Assembly (NCBI GenBank): GCA_028583685.1 | Contig: JAMXIF010001194.1 | Span: 5,622,049 to 5,686,048, forward strand | DNA length: 64,000 nucleotides | Direction: 5' to 3' | Source: Petaurus breviceps papuanus | Lineage: Eukaryota; Chordata; Mammalia; Diprotodontia; Petauridae | In this document: positions 1 to 10,304 of the stretch, in pieces | Layout of the letters: the number at the start of each line of letters is the position of its first letter | Numbering within the stretch: the stretch's first letter is position 1 | Position numbers and translations under genes: made by a program | Notes under the pieces: model-generated | Database searches by the model: none | Told to the model about the DNA's origin: nothing | The model's input: the letters and a program-made list of their open reading frames with translations, nothing else

Positions 1-154
1 AACAACATGCTCCAGCCAGGGGTTGCTAACAGAGCACTTGAAAAGAGGCGTCTTTGAGCAATGGGCAGACTACTCTTCAGGAGGCTCTTTATGACAGATG
101 AAGGTCATTCAGGAAGTTAAAAATGTCATCTGTACATAAAATAATTGCTAACAT

Positions 155-412
155 TTTTGTTATTATTCAGTTGTTTTTCAGTCATGTCCAACTCTTCATG
201 GCTCCATTTGGGGTTTTCTGGGCAAAGAGACTGAAGTGGTTTTGCCATTTCCATCTCCAGCTCATTTTACAGATGAGGAAACTGAGGCAAACAGGGTTAA
301 GTGACTTGCCCAAGGTCACACAGATAATAAGTATCTGAGGCCAGATTTGAACTCAGGTCTTTCTGACTCCAGGCCCAGTGATCTAGCCACTGTGCAAACT
401 AGATGCCCTCAA
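155..412 (-). mobile_element. MAR1/SINE-1-type tRNA SINE, near full length
   Basis: Read on the minus strand this has a tRNA-like head (gagttcaaatc-type B box), the shared body cctcagtttcctcatctgt, then the long tail ggcaaaccact...ccaaatgg...gactgaa. The body and tail recur in about eight other copies in the window. It is an old copy with scattered substitutions. The exact subfamily name is inferred from memory. Confidence 0.8.
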
Positions 413-595
413 AGCTAACATTTATGTAGTGCTTTACAATTTGTAAAACATTCTGTAGACATCATTTCATTCGATCCTCATGACAACCCTTACACAAGAC
501 CCTTCAATCTCTTCAGGCCCCAGTTTCCCCATATGTAGAATGAGGTAGTCGGACTAGCTCTTTAAGGTCCCTGCCAGGTCTACTGCAATGATCTT
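413..595. mobile_element. MIR and MIR3 fragments
   Basis: Positions 413-500 hold the antisense CORE-SINE tail (ctaacatttatgtagtgct, cctcatgacaaccct). Positions 505-595 are a plus-strand MIR3-type end (cagtttccccatatgt, then ggactagctctttaaggtcc). Both are partial. Confidence 0.6.
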
Positions 596-599
596 GAGC

Positions 600-1440
600 A
601 TGATACAGTCAACGGTCAATCGGTCAAGAAACATGCGAGTGCCCACCTGCTATGTGCCAGGTGCTGTACTAAGCTCCAGATCTACAAAGAAAGGCAAAAC
701 AAAAATCAGTCCATGTTCTCAGGGAACTCATGCCTTAAGGGAGGAGACAATACATGAACGACTATGTACAAACACAATATATACAGGATGAGACAGAGAG
801 AATCAGCAGAGAGAACACCCAAGCTTTATGGGGAATCCAGAAAGGCTTCTTACAGAAGATGGGATTTTGTCTGGGACTTGAAGGACATTAGGCGAGCCAG
901 GAAGCAGAGATAAGGAGGGAGAAAGTTGCAGGCATGGGACAGAACCGTTGAGAGATTAAATATGTAGTTAGTGAAGGAAGGAGACCAGGGTCACTATATC
1001 TCAGAAGACATGTTGGGGTGAGGGGAGTAAGGTGTGAGAAGACTGGAAAGGTAGGAAAGGGTCAGGTTATGAAGGACTCTAGAACACAAGCAGAGGAAGT
1101 TATTTTTGATCCTGAAGGTAATAGGGAGCCACTGGAGTTTATTGAGCAGGTGAGTAACATGACTGGACCTGTGCTTTAGGAAAATCATTATGGTGGCTGA
1201 ATGGATAACGGATAGAAATTGAAGGACTTCAGGCAGGCTGACCCACCAGTGGGTTATTGCAATAGTCTAGGTATGAGGTGATGACTACCTGTATCAGGTT
1301 GGTGGCAGTATCAGAGGAGAGAAGAAGGCATATATGAGAGATGTTATGAAGGTAAAATAGGCATTGGCAAGAGGCTGGATGGGGAGTGGGGAGGATGAAA
1401 CAGAATGAATTGAGGATGTCGCTTTGGTGTGAGGCCACTA
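600..1440 (-). mobile_element. L2 LINE fragment with RT C-terminal remnant
   Basis: The left end is the antisense L2 3' terminus (ctatgtgccaggtgctgtac). Read leftward on the minus strand, 1438-1229 encodes SYLDYCNNPLVG, matching the L2/CR1-clade TSRLDYCNALLSGLP block. Positions 1188-994 encode LQWLPITFRI and YLSSLLTPYSP, matching the LHWLPI...PPYLSDLLTPY block downstream of the RT. The frames are broken, so this is a dead copy. Confidence 0.85.
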
Positions 1441-1480
1441 AGTGGTGCAGTGGATAGAAAGCTGGGCTTGAAGTCAGGAA

Positions 1481-1725
1481 TTATTATTGTTTAGTTGTTT
1501 GAATGATGTCCAATACTTCTGTGACCCCATTTGGGGGGTGCTTTCTTGGCAAAGATACTGGAGTGGTTTGCCATTTCCTTCTCTAGTTCATTTTATAGAT
1601 GAGGAAACTGAAGCAAACAAGGTTAAGTGACTTGCCAAGGGTCACACAGCTAGTATCTGAGGTCACATTTGAAGTCGGGTCTTCCTGACTTCCAGCCCAG
1701 CATTCTATCCACTGAACCACCTAGG
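1481..1725 (-). mobile_element. MAR1-type tRNA SINE
   Basis: Complete long-tail SINE in antisense orientation: tail (tttagttgtttgaatgatgtcc), then tggtttgccatttccttct, gatgaggaaactgaagc and the head ending in ccacctagga. It interrupts another SINE whose plus-strand head lies at 1436-1480 (tggtgcagtggatagaaag). Confidence 0.8.
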
Positions 1726-1850
1726 AGTGGCAAACAGAGTTAAGTCACTAACCCAAGGTCACACAGCTAGTAAGTATCTGAGACCAGAATTGAACTCAGG
1801 AAGATGAGTCTTCCTGACTCCAAGGCCAGTGCTCTATCCACCAAACCACC
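1726..1850 (-). mobile_element. Partial tRNA SINE (head half)
   Basis: Antisense SINE head and body only: gttaagtcactaacccaagg, then cacacagctagtaag and tctatccaccaaaccacc. It directly abuts the preceding copy, so it may be a second insertion at the same site or a duplicated 5' half. Confidence 0.65.
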
Positions 1851-2090
1851 TTCAGATCAGGAGATCTGGCTTAATATCCCTGCTGGACTTTTGTGAGTTA
1901 TATGAGCCTCAATTTCCTCCTCAGTAAAACGGGAATGAAACTATGTGGCATTGTGAATAAAGTACTGAACTCAGTCATGTCGATCTGTTTTCATATCTTG
2001 CCTCCAAGCTGTGTGACCATGGACAAGTCATTTAACTTCTCAGATCTCCAGGCAACTCTTAAATGCTACAAGTTAGAGACTAACTGCATA
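1851..2090 (+). mobile_element. MIR-type SINE remnants
   Basis: Degenerate plus-strand MIR-like text: cctcaatttcctcctcagt, then a second unit with ctgtgtgaccatggacaagt and catttaacttctcag. The first unit may resume the SINE head at 1436-1480, split by the antisense insertions. That join is an inference. Confidence 0.45.
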
Positions 2091-2221
2091 GCAGAATGAG
2101 TAGGAGGTATATTTCCACACTGGGAATTCTCAACACCAGGGGTAGCATAAATCTGGACCAGAAAAGAGAATAATAGTGGCTACCCATCTCATGAGGCTGT
2201 TCTGAGGGAAGTGCCCAATCA

Positions 2222-2330
2222 GGTTTTTAAAAATAGTATTTTATTTTTTCCCCATCACATGTTAAAACAACTTTTACATTTCTTTCTATTTTTAAGTTTT
2301 AAGTTCCAAATTCTACCCACCAGCCTTTAA
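2222..2330 (-). mobile_element. L1 3' tail fragment
   Basis: The text tattttattttttccccat...gttttaagttccaaattct matches, in antisense, the end of the L1 3' UTR seen more fully near 35.6 kb. Confidence 0.45.
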
Positions 2331-2384
2331 GTGCTATAGAAACACAAGTCATTATTATTCTAAACCTGTATTGTGGTGATCTTA

Positions 2385-2605
2385 TCACATATCTCATCTC
2401 TCCTGCTGCCTACCCCAACTGGGCTTTTCAAGGGCAGGGATGATTTCTAGTTTCACCTTTGTATCCTCAGTACATTACTCACAGTAACCATAACTCACAT
2501 TTATGTAAAATTTTGAGTTTTACAAATCACTTTCTTTGTGACAGCTCTCTGAGGTGGCTACTGCAAATATTATAACCCCTTCCCCCATTTTACAACTGAA
2601 GAAAT
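2385..2605. mobile_element. L2 3' piece (+) and MIR piece (-)
   Basis: Positions 2385-2480 resemble the L2 3' end (caagggcagggatgatttct, tgtatcctcagtac). Positions 2481-2605 are an antisense CORE-SINE (cccattttacaactgaagaa). Both are weak and old. Confidence 0.4.
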
Positions 2606-3660
2606 TGGGGCTCTGAAACCAAAAGCAACAAAAAAGGTGCTTCATAAACGTTTATGAAAATCGCTGACTGGGAGCATCACCAAGATAATATTCCACAAAG
2701 GAATTCCAAGTTATCCAGGAAATTGTCTTCCTTAAACCACTAGAGGGCAGTAGAGCCAGATGATGTAATAATGTAAGAGCATTATATTGGGGAGAGACAA
2801 ACCCAAGCCTTGGGATTTCTCTAGCCATCTGGGTTTTGATGGGAAATGTTGTGGTAGAATAGCAAGGAAGCATAGAAAATAGCTCCAAGAGTCACGGAGA
2901 TAAAAAACAACAACTTGTTTTCCTCTTATACAACCTTTCCATCCCCAAATGGGTGGGAGCTATTTCTGGGGCATATGTGGGAGAGGGGAGCATATTGGCC
3001 ATTGACCAAGCTGCCTCTGAGACCCAAGACTACCAGAGAAATAAAATATTTCCATTGTAAATGGCGCCTCCGTCTCAGGCCAGGCAGTCACAGCATGGCT
3101 AGAACGCACTGGCATCCTTTAGCTGCCTTAGGAGCCCAGCTTCCCTATCCCCTGACACTCATATTGAGGACCACCAGCATTGATCATTCCCAAAGGACAA
3201 GGAGGACACGTTTTCTTTGACTTGAATATTTCTGCCCAAACCAGACCAACCTCTAGGCAGAACCAGAATTAGGACTAGGGACATGCTGCAGATTCTACCA
3301 TCTGGTGGGACAGAATTCCTCTCCCTGAGGACATACTTCCTGTCCAATGCCAGCCAGTCAACCCAGGTCTGCTTTGCCTGGCTCTAGATGCAAGCTCCCA
3401 GTGTCCCATGGTTATCCAGACCCTCCCTAGGTACTCTCCCACCAAAGTGAAAATTAAGAGATTTGAAAAGGGAGGGAAAATTCACTCCTCATCCTCTCTG
3501 GGATTCCCACTATGGGGGAAATGCCTGGAATCAATCAGCTACAAAACAACCTTTCTTCAAACTGCCAGTACTTTGCCCCTTCCTTCCCAGTAAATTCAGA
3601 CCTAGTCACCCAATCAATACATAGTGTGGCACCTGGCTTCAAATCCCAGTTTCATCCTTG
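2606..3660. other. No gene or repeat recognised
   Basis: About 1 kb of unique-looking sequence. Reading frames up to 101 codons occur on both strands but show no recognisable motif and overlap each other, so none is called. Confidence 0.5.
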
Positions 3661-3920
3661 GTTTTGCTAGATGGCACAGTAGACAGTATGCTGGGTCTGC
3701 AGTCAGGAAGACTCATCTTCATGAGTTCAGATCTGATCTCAGGTACTCCCTATCTGTGTGACCCTGAGCAAGTCACTTAACTCTGTTTGTCTCAGTTTCC
3801 TCATCTGTAAAATGAGCTGGAAAGGGAAATGGCAAACCACTACAGTATATTTGGCAAGAAAACCCCAAATGGGGTCAAAAAAGTTAGACACAACTGAAAA
3901 ACAAAACTAAACAACAAAAT
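3661..3920 (+). mobile_element. MAR1-type tRNA SINE, full length
   Basis: Plus-strand copy: A-box region gctagatggcacagtagac, B-box region gagttcagatctg, body gtctcagtttcctcatctgt, tail ggcaaaccactacag, ccccaaatggggtc and cacaactgaaaaac. A short L2 3' end (taggcacttaataaatgct) follows at 3,940-3,962. Confidence 0.8.
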
Positions 3921-3975
3921 CTTCTGTTTGACCTCAAATAGAGTAGGCACTTAATAAATGCTGGTCAATTGACTT

Positions 3976-4440
3976 ATTTGTTGATTTAATAAAACATTTG
4001 ATGAATGTTATTATACTATTCTTTCTTGTGGAGATCATTGCTAGCAGAATAGCTAAACTTTCATTTTGGCAAAAAGTTTCCTGTGGAGGGCCCTTGGAAT
4101 CTGTGCTTAGCTCTGCATTGTTTACCCTTATTATCAGAGATTTGGACAAAGTCTTCAAAAAGATGTTCATCACATTTACAGATGACACAACGCTAGGATG
4201 GGGTATTAATGCACTAGATGGCAGGATGCAAAAATATCTCCTGACAAGCTAAAGCACTGGGCTGAATCTGATAAGATAAAATCAACAGATAAACAGAAGT
4301 AAAATCTAACTCTTAGGTTCAAAATAAATCAACTTTATAAATACAGGATGGGAGATGCACGATTAAACAGTTTTCAGGAGAAAAAAACTTAAGGTTTTAG
4401 TGGGCTGCAAGCTCTGTATGTCAGCAATATGATGTAGCAG
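3976..4440 (+). mobile_element. CR1/L3 LINE, RT palm segment
   Basis: The plus frame from 3,998 reads GGPLESVLSSALFTLIIRDLD and then FTDDTTLG (4,175-4,198). This matches the CR1-clade block GVPQGSVLGPxLFxxxINDLD...FADDTKLGG, with FTDD standing at the catalytic YADD/FADD position. The following text (aaagcactgggctgaatctg) continues the CR1 ORF in a degraded state. An antisense SINE then splits the element, which resumes at 4,736. It is a dead LINE, among the older repeats here. Confidence 0.85.
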
Positions 4441-4444
4441 CCCC

Positions 4445-4735
4445 AAAAGCCAACATAATAGCTAACTTTTATATAGCACCGATTATGTGCCCAGGTCTGT
4501 GCTCTGAACTTTTACAAATATTAACTCATTTTACAAAGATACCTCATAACTTACCTGGGAGGTAGGTGCTATTACTATCCCTATTTTACAGATGAGGAAA
4601 CTGAGGCAGAGATTTTTTAAGTGACTTCTCCAGCATCATACAGCTAATAAGTAAGTATCTGAGGCTGGATTTAAACTTGGATCTTCCTGAGTAGGCTCAG
4701 TGTTTTATCTGCTGAGCCACCTAGCTATAATATGA
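4445..4735 (-). mobile_element. CORE-SINE inserted in the CR1 LINE
   Basis: Antisense SINE: tail ataatagctaacttttatat, body ttttacagatgaggaaactg and head end tgagccacctagct. It lies inside the CR1 element, so it is younger than that copy. Confidence 0.75.
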
Positions 4736-5345
4736 TCATGAGCTAAATTGAAGGACATAGTTTCCAAGAATAAGAAAGTGTCATCCCTCTGGATTGTACT
4801 CTCCTCAGACCATATCTAGAATATTGTATTCAGGTCTTAACCCCAGTTAAGAAGGACATTGATAAGTTGCAGAATGTTCAGAGCATGGTAAGCAGGATGG
4901 GAAATAGATCTTGAATTCATGTCATATGAGGAATGGTTGAAGAAACTAGTGTTTAGGTTGAAAATAAGAAGACTGGAGAGAAAAAGGTAAATATGAGCTG
5001 AAATGTTTTTTTCTGAAATATTTTCAAATAGTTAAAAGGCAGAACTTATGGAATAGGAATGAGGCTCATTCTGTCTGGCCCCAGAAGGCAAAACCAAGAA
5101 TAATGGGAAGATTTGGAATTGAAGCAAATTTAGTTATGAGATCAGGAAAAACCTCCTAGAACTCAAAGTACACAAGTATAGTGGGTTGCATTGGGAGGAG
5201 GTGGCTTCCCCCTCGTTGGAAGTCTTTAAACAAAGGCTGGATGACCACTTGTCACACAGATTCTGGTAAGGATCATTTTTCAAGTATGAATTGGACTTAA
5301 TGGCTCTGAAGGTCCTTTCAATTCTAAAATTCAATGATTCTGACA
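4736..5345 (+). mobile_element. CR1/L3 LINE, C-terminal ORF and 3' end
   Basis: Continuation of the split element. Recognisable segments are tcagaccatatctagaatat, tcatatgaggaatggttgaa, ctggccccagaaggcaaaac and ggctggatgaccacttgtc. The family 3' end follows: aaggtcctttcaattct...attcaatgattctg. The order matches CR1 3' regions from amniotes. The 132-codon frame on the opposite strand (5,134-5,532) is a shadow. Confidence 0.85.
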
Positions 5346-5529
5346 TCCTGTAAATACCCAATGGGCCTAAAACAGATACCAGTCTGGGTCCAAAATGGCA
5401 GAAGAGATTTGTATGAGGTGAGTGTCTGTCATAGATAGACTCCTTTGTTGTTCTGGATCCCCTGGGCCACTGGACCCTGGGAAAGTGACCAGCCCTGACT
5501 AGGAGAGGTAGCAAGATACAATAGAAAGA

Positions 5530-5726
5530 CACTTAGACTGCATCAGAAGACCTGGGTGCTAGCCCTGGTCCTTCCACAAAATCAGAACAAGACGCTTCTG
5601 ATCTCTGGGCTTTGATTTCCCTCTATATAAAACAGGAGGATCAGGCTAGGTGATTTTTAAGGTCCTTCCAGTCCTAACATTCTAAATTCTGTGCTCTAAG
5701 GATCCTTCTAGCTCTGACATTTTATA
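5530..5726 (+). mobile_element. MIR3-type SINE with repeated tail
   Basis: Head and body (agacctgggtgctagccct, gctttgatttccctctatat) are followed by the MIR3 tail ttaaggtccttccagtccta. The tail is repeated once more (aaggatccttctagctctga). Confidence 0.65.
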
Positions 5727-5734
5727 TTCTAAGG

Positions 5735-5961
5735 CAACAATTCTGAAACTTGCAGTCTCAAGACTCTTATATACTTTTAAAAATTATTTACTGTCTCCCT
5801 CCCCAAGAACTTTAGTTTATATAGGTTATACCTATCATATTTACTGTATTAGACATTATAACATCTTGGTATTATTATGAAAATACTTTTAACCTGACAG
5901 ACCTACTGAAAGGTTCTTGGGGAACTCCAGGGATCCCTAGACCACACATTGAGAACTTCTG
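5735..5961. mobile_element. hAT-type non-autonomous DNA transposon
   Basis: The 227 bp element has matching ends. It starts caacaattctgaaacttg and ends ttgagaacttctg, so the terminal inverted repeats resemble the Charlie-group CAGnGGTTCTCAAA. An 8 bp duplication flanks it: ttctaagg at 5,727-5,734 and ttctaaag at 5,962-5,969. Eight-base duplications are typical of hAT elements. It has no coding capacity and landed in the tail of a MIR3 copy. Confidence 0.7.
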
Positions 5962-5969
5962 TTCTAAAG

Positions 5970-6490
5970 TCTTTTTTGTTAAAACTGATATTCTGTGCCT
6001 TCCACCCTCAGTCCTTCATTTCTCTCAGGCCCATCTGGCAGCAGAGGCCACAATCCCAACACTTCATAGCCAATTCCCAAATCAGTTATTGGACTCTGAA
6101 GCTCCTGCCTGGCTCAGCTACATCTCTGTGGCCTTGGTACAGCTTTCCTGATAAATTATGGGGATTATCTGTTGCGTTATATTGGCCATCTTGGGGAATC
6201 ATGGATCCACTTTAATTTCCTTCAGCTGAGTCTCCACAAGCCTGAAGTCATCATTTCTGGCAGAGGAGAAAAGCAGACAATTTGTTGTGTCTTTGTTTCA
6301 TTCAAATGATCTGGATGATGATTCACTAACTTTTTTTTTACTTTTTTTCTTTCTAAACCGGGGCCACGTCTGGGAGTCATTTTTGATTAGGAATTGACCT
6401 CAGAAATATGTTCACATCATTTTGAAAACATCTTTCTAACACCACAGAAATATTTCCAGATCAAGAAATTACATCAATCAGTCTTTTAAA
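5970..6490. other. No gene or repeat recognised
   Basis: Unique-looking sequence with a short T-rich run near 6,331-6,350. An 88-codon frame (5,949-6,215) has no recognisable features. Confidence 0.45.
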
Positions 6491-6499
6491 TGGAGGAAG

Positions 6500-6700
6500 G
6501 CCTGGGTCCAACCCCTCTTAATTTTAGTGCCTTCCCTCTGCTAATTATTTCCTCTTTATCCTGTATATGATTTGCTTTGGATATAATTGTTTGTATGAGG
6601 GCAGGCTCCGTGTTTCACCTCTTTTTGTGTCACCAGTGCTTGACACAGGGCCTGACACATAATCGGCACTTAATAAATGTTTATTAATTAGCTGATTGAT
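6500..6700 (+). mobile_element. L2 LINE 3' end
   Basis: Text typical of the L2 terminus: gtgccttccctctgctaatt, tatcctgtatatgatttgct, gagggcaggctccgtg, then cacttaataaatgtttat. It contains no coding part. Confidence 0.8.
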
Positions 6701-6967
6701 GCGTTCTCTCCCTGATTATTGAAATACCCTTCCCACTTTTCCAAGGGTATGTGGGGCCAAGAATTCATCTGTATCAACTCAAGATCCTAAAAATAATTCT
6801 AAGGATATTTCATAAGTATTTCAGACAGGCCATTCTTCTCACATGTGGATTTCACCAAGGATTAATTTAGGTCTGAAGCACATTGTGCCTATGGGTTAGC
6901 ATACACTCAAAATCATAGCTCCTGAGCTCCTGCTAATTAATGTCTTATTTTACTAGCCAAACAGAGA

Positions 6968-7150
6968 ACACATTTCTTTCTTTCTTTTTTTTTTTTTTTT
7001 TGGTCTTTTTGGAGGAGGGAAGGCAGGGCAGTTGGGGTTAAGTGACTTGCCCAAAGCCACACAGCTATTAAGTGTCTGAGGCCAAATTAGAACTCAGGTC
7101 CTCTTGACTCCAGGGCTGGTGCTCTATTCATTGCACCACCTAGCTGCCCC
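6968..7150 (-). mobile_element. WSINE1-type tRNA SINE
   Basis: Poly-T on the plus strand (the A tail) is followed by gttggggttaagtgacttgc, aactcaggtcctcttgactc and ccacctagctgcccc. It is bounded by aacacatt on both sides (6,967 region and 7,152 region), a plausible target-site duplication. It looks relatively young and intact. Confidence 0.8.
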
Positions 7151-7184
7151 AAACACATTATTTTTAAGAAAGAAAGATGTCTGG

Positions 7185-7430
7185 AAAGAAAGAAACAAGC
7201 AGTTATTAAGCACCTCCTATATGCCAGTCATGGTGCTAAGTGCTTTATAAATATTATATCATTTGATACCAACAAAAACCTGGGAGGTAAGTGCTATTAT
7301 TATCCTCGTTTTACAGATGAAGAAAGTGAGGTATGTAGAGATTAAATGACTTGTCCAGGGTCACACAGCTATTAAGTGTCTGCAGCTGGATTTGAACTCA
7401 GTTCTTCTTGACTCCAAGACCTACCTAGTT
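7185..7430 (-). mobile_element. MIR-type CORE-SINE
   Basis: Antisense copy: gcacctcctatatgccagtc, tttataaatattatatcat, cgttttacagatgaagaaag, cagggtcacacagctatt and ctacctagttgcc. Confidence 0.75.
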
Positions 7431-7790
7431 GCCTCTAAAAGATATTTAATTAAAAGGTTGAATAAGATAAGTACAATGGTTCCTGCTCTCTCCCACTCCA
7501 CCCCATCCCATATAGACAATGCTACCCTCTCCCACAGGTTACCCTAGCAACCTTGGAGGAGGGAACACATAGCCAAGGCTCATGTGTAGGGGACACGTGA
7601 TGGAGGTACGAGTTTGTCTGCAACAGCTCACAACTCCAGAGCTGTAGAGTTGGCAGTGTCCTCTGGTGATATCATCAGGCAGGAGGCTTTCTCCATTCTC
7701 TCTTCCACACCTCTCTGTTGCTGCTGCTGCTGCTGCCTTCTGAGGAGCACCTCTGGTGCTTCTGCTGTCCTATTCTGTTATCCCCTAGCT
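7431..7790. other. Unique stretch with short CTG run
   Basis: No repeat was recognised apart from five perfect CTG units at 7,721-7,735, preceded by TTG. The surrounding 90-codon frame (7,614-7,886) runs into an L2 remnant and is not considered real. Confidence 0.45.
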
Positions 7791-7794
7791 TTTG

Positions 7795-7905
7795 GCTACA
7801 ATTCACTCAACAATCTTTTATTCTTGACTTCCTATATGCCAGGCACTGCACTAAGTGCTAGGGATAGGAAATTAAATAGTGCCTGACTTCAGGAGCTGAC
7901 ATTCT
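7795..7905 (-). mobile_element. L2 3' end fragment
   Basis: The text ctatatgccaggcactgcac...agtgctagggatag, then cttcaggagctgacattc, is the antisense L2 terminus. Confidence 0.65.
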
Positions 7906-8089
7906 TTTGGGGAATGAGGGGAGCAGGAACCAACAGGTAAGAATTTCAATAAACATATAATATATGAGAGGTACCATGCAGACTCAGGTTGAGGGATCTG
8001 ACAGCTCTTCAGCTTAGCTAGACTGACTCCTGGAGGCCTTCTTAGAGAGCCAAGGCCTGTACAGTCCAACACAGGCAGAGAATGTCATA

Positions 8090-8545
8090 GCACCCAGCAG
8101 AGGAACCTTAGCGATCTTCTATTCCAAGGAGTTCTCAACCTGAAGTTCATAGACCTCCATGAGGCCTATGAATAGAATTTAGGGGTCCCCAAATGGGGAA
8201 AAATATTACATCTTTATGTTAACATAATTACTTTCCTTTATAATCCTTTGCATTTTAATTTATACATTCAAAAACATTCTGAGAAAAGGGTCATAAGTCT
8301 TCACTGGACTATCAAAAGGATCCATGAGAAAAAATAAAGACCCTTTGATCTAGTCCAACCCCTCACTTTACAGAAGAGGAAACTGAGAACCAGAGCATTC
8401 AAAGTCATTTCATTCACATAGGGTTTAGAGCTGAGAGAGAAGTCATCCCTCCTTCCCTTATAGTACAAACCGGGAAACCCAAGACCAGAGAGGTCAAATA
8501 GCCACCGTCAAGGTTGGCTTGAGGCTTCTACTGCATTACTTAAGA
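8090..8545 (-). mobile_element. MIR-like SINE pair split by a DNA transposon
   Basis: Antisense MIR text starts near 8,100 (gaaccttagcgatcttct). It is broken at 8,125, resumes at 8,348 (ctagtccaacccctcacttt, gaagaggaaactgagaacc), and a second degraded unit follows at 8,420-8,545. Confidence 0.6.
8125..8347 (+). mobile_element. hAT-like MITE inserted in a MIR
   Basis: It starts caaggagttctcaacctg, which corresponds to CAGGGGTTCTTAACC-type ends. It carries the internal hallmarks catagacctccatgaggcct and gggtcataagtcttcactgg, and ends ataaagaccctttg. The flanks ttctattc and atctagtc could be a diverged 8 bp duplication. A related copy lies in the opposite orientation at about 14,945-15,155. Confidence 0.6.
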
Positions 8546-8579
8546 ACATTGAAATGGCACTAAAGAGTTAGTTTCGATT

Positions 8580-8840
8580 AAACATTGATTAAATGCCTAC
8601 TGTGAGCAAGGCACAATCCATAGCCTTCGGGACTCAAAGATAAAAAACAACAATCTTTCATTTTAAGACATTTACATTTTATTGCAGTTGAGGATATGAC
8701 AGGTACACAGATAAGTGCATATAAAATGAGGGTGGGGGGAGAGAGAGGCAGACAGAAACAGAGACAGACAGGGACACGTACACAGAGAGAATGGTAACAA
8801 TTGAAGGACAGAGAGGTTAAGAATTAGAAAAGATTCACAT
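8580..8840 (-). mobile_element. L2 3' region fragment
   Basis: Degraded antisense L2: taaatgcctactgtgagcaa, tttacattttattgcagttg and gtacacagataagtgcatat, followed by a purine-rich stretch (gagagagaggcagacagaaa). Confidence 0.6.
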
Positions 8841-8999
8841 AGGAGATTTCATCTGATCCAATAGAATCTCAGATTCTCCCAGAGTATTATACCTTATAAC
8901 AAAGAATAATTAAAAATAAAAGTGGAGAGGAGAATAGTTCATTAAAACTAGCCAATATATGGAAGTAAATGGGCAGCATACAGTGTTCCACACCCATAA

Positions 9000-9795
9000 C
9001 CCCCATTTCTTCAAAGTGGGGGAAGGGGTACATGATCGTTTTCTTTGGGGCCAAGGTTAATCATCATCACTTTAGTGAATTGTTTCAACTATTTTATTCT
9101 TCTTATTCTTTACTCTTACGTTGTCATAGTCATTAGGTCTATTATTTTCCTGATTCTTCTCACCTCACTTTGCTTCAGTTCATGTAAGTCTTCTAATACT
9201 TCTCTGTATTCGTCATATTTATTTTCTGTATACTATAGTAATATTCCATTGAATTCATGGACCACAACTTGCTTTTCCCATTCCCCAGTTGATGATTGTC
9301 TACTTTGTTTCCAGTTCTTTGCTAGAAAAAAAAAATGCTGCTACAAATAAATTGGTGTACATGACAGTCTTTTTTTTTTTTTTAATCACTGACATCCTTG
9401 GTGTATGTGATAGGCAGTGGGATCTCTAGCTCAAGGAACAATGAATATTTTAGTTCTTTCCTTGGTATAATTCCAGATTTTCCCCAGAATGGATGGACCA
9501 ATTCACAGTACCACTACCAGTGAAATAGTGTGCCTGACTTTTTACAACTCCAATATTTATTTTTCCCATCTTTGTCATCTTTGATAGCTGGCTAGGTGCG
9601 AAAAGTTTTTTAACTGAATTTCTCTCAATACTAGTGATTTGGGGTAATGCTTCATATCGTTGGTAATAGTTTGCAAGTCTTCTTTTAAGAACTGTTTATT
9701 CATATTATTTGACCACTTTGATCTTATACACCAATCTTTTTTCTACTACATTGCACCGTTTTTGTATCTGGCTCCTTCCACTGTACCATACTGGT
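9000..9795 (-). mobile_element. Old L1 LINE fragment (ORF2 3' part)
   Basis: Antisense match to the same L1 region that is clearer at 31.9-32.5 kb: tcagttcatgtaagtcttct, atattccattgaattcatgg, ttcccattccccagttgatg and actagtgatttggggtaat. It is diverged and non-coding. A poly-T run at 9,370-9,383 interrupts it. Confidence 0.7.
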
Positions 9796-9892
9796 TTTAC
9801 CTAATTTCTTTCTTTCTTTTTTTTCCTTTTTTTTTTGAGGGGGAAGGTAGGACAATTGGGGTTAAGTGACTTGCCCAAGGTCACATGGCTAG

Positions 9893-9928
<36 letters not shown>

Positions 9929-10012
9929 AGTATCTGAGGCTGGATTTGAACTCAGGTCCTCCTGACTCCAGGGCCAGTGCTCTATTCACTGCACCACCTA
10001 GCTGCCCCTTTC
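9796..10012 (-). mobile_element. WSINE1-type tRNA SINE carrying a TG microsatellite
   Basis: Poly-T/TTTC tail, then aattggggttaagtgacttg, a (TG)n block at about 9,896-9,926, then aactcaggtcctcctgactc and ccacctagctgcccc. The TG run sits exactly where related copies read gctagtttttgtgttaagtg. Confidence 0.85.
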
Positions 10013-10304
10013 TGAATGTCTTATGCTGAATTGTGAGCAAGAAGCCAGAGAAGGGAAAGAAAAGGAGAACAAACATCTATTGAGACCTACTATGTGCTTT
10101 GTTTAGTTTACCTGTTAGGTATATAAAAACCCTTGTGAACCATCAGGTTGTCTGATTGCTTAATTTGAGCGTACATACATTACCATATATTCATATACTA
10201 ATATACTATCTATTCAGTTTAATTCTGTGAATGTATAAACAACACAAGGGTGAAAGAGCAAAATTAAAATAAGAAAATACTCTTTACATGCATTAATATT
10301 TGTT

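Noticed and set aside
5134-5532. 132-codon open frame on the minus strand
   Set aside because: It lies antisense to the 3' end of a CR1 LINE.
9045-9350. Hydrophobic 101-residue plus-strand protein
   Set aside because: It is antisense to an L1 ORF2 remnant; the hydrophobicity comes from T-rich sequence.
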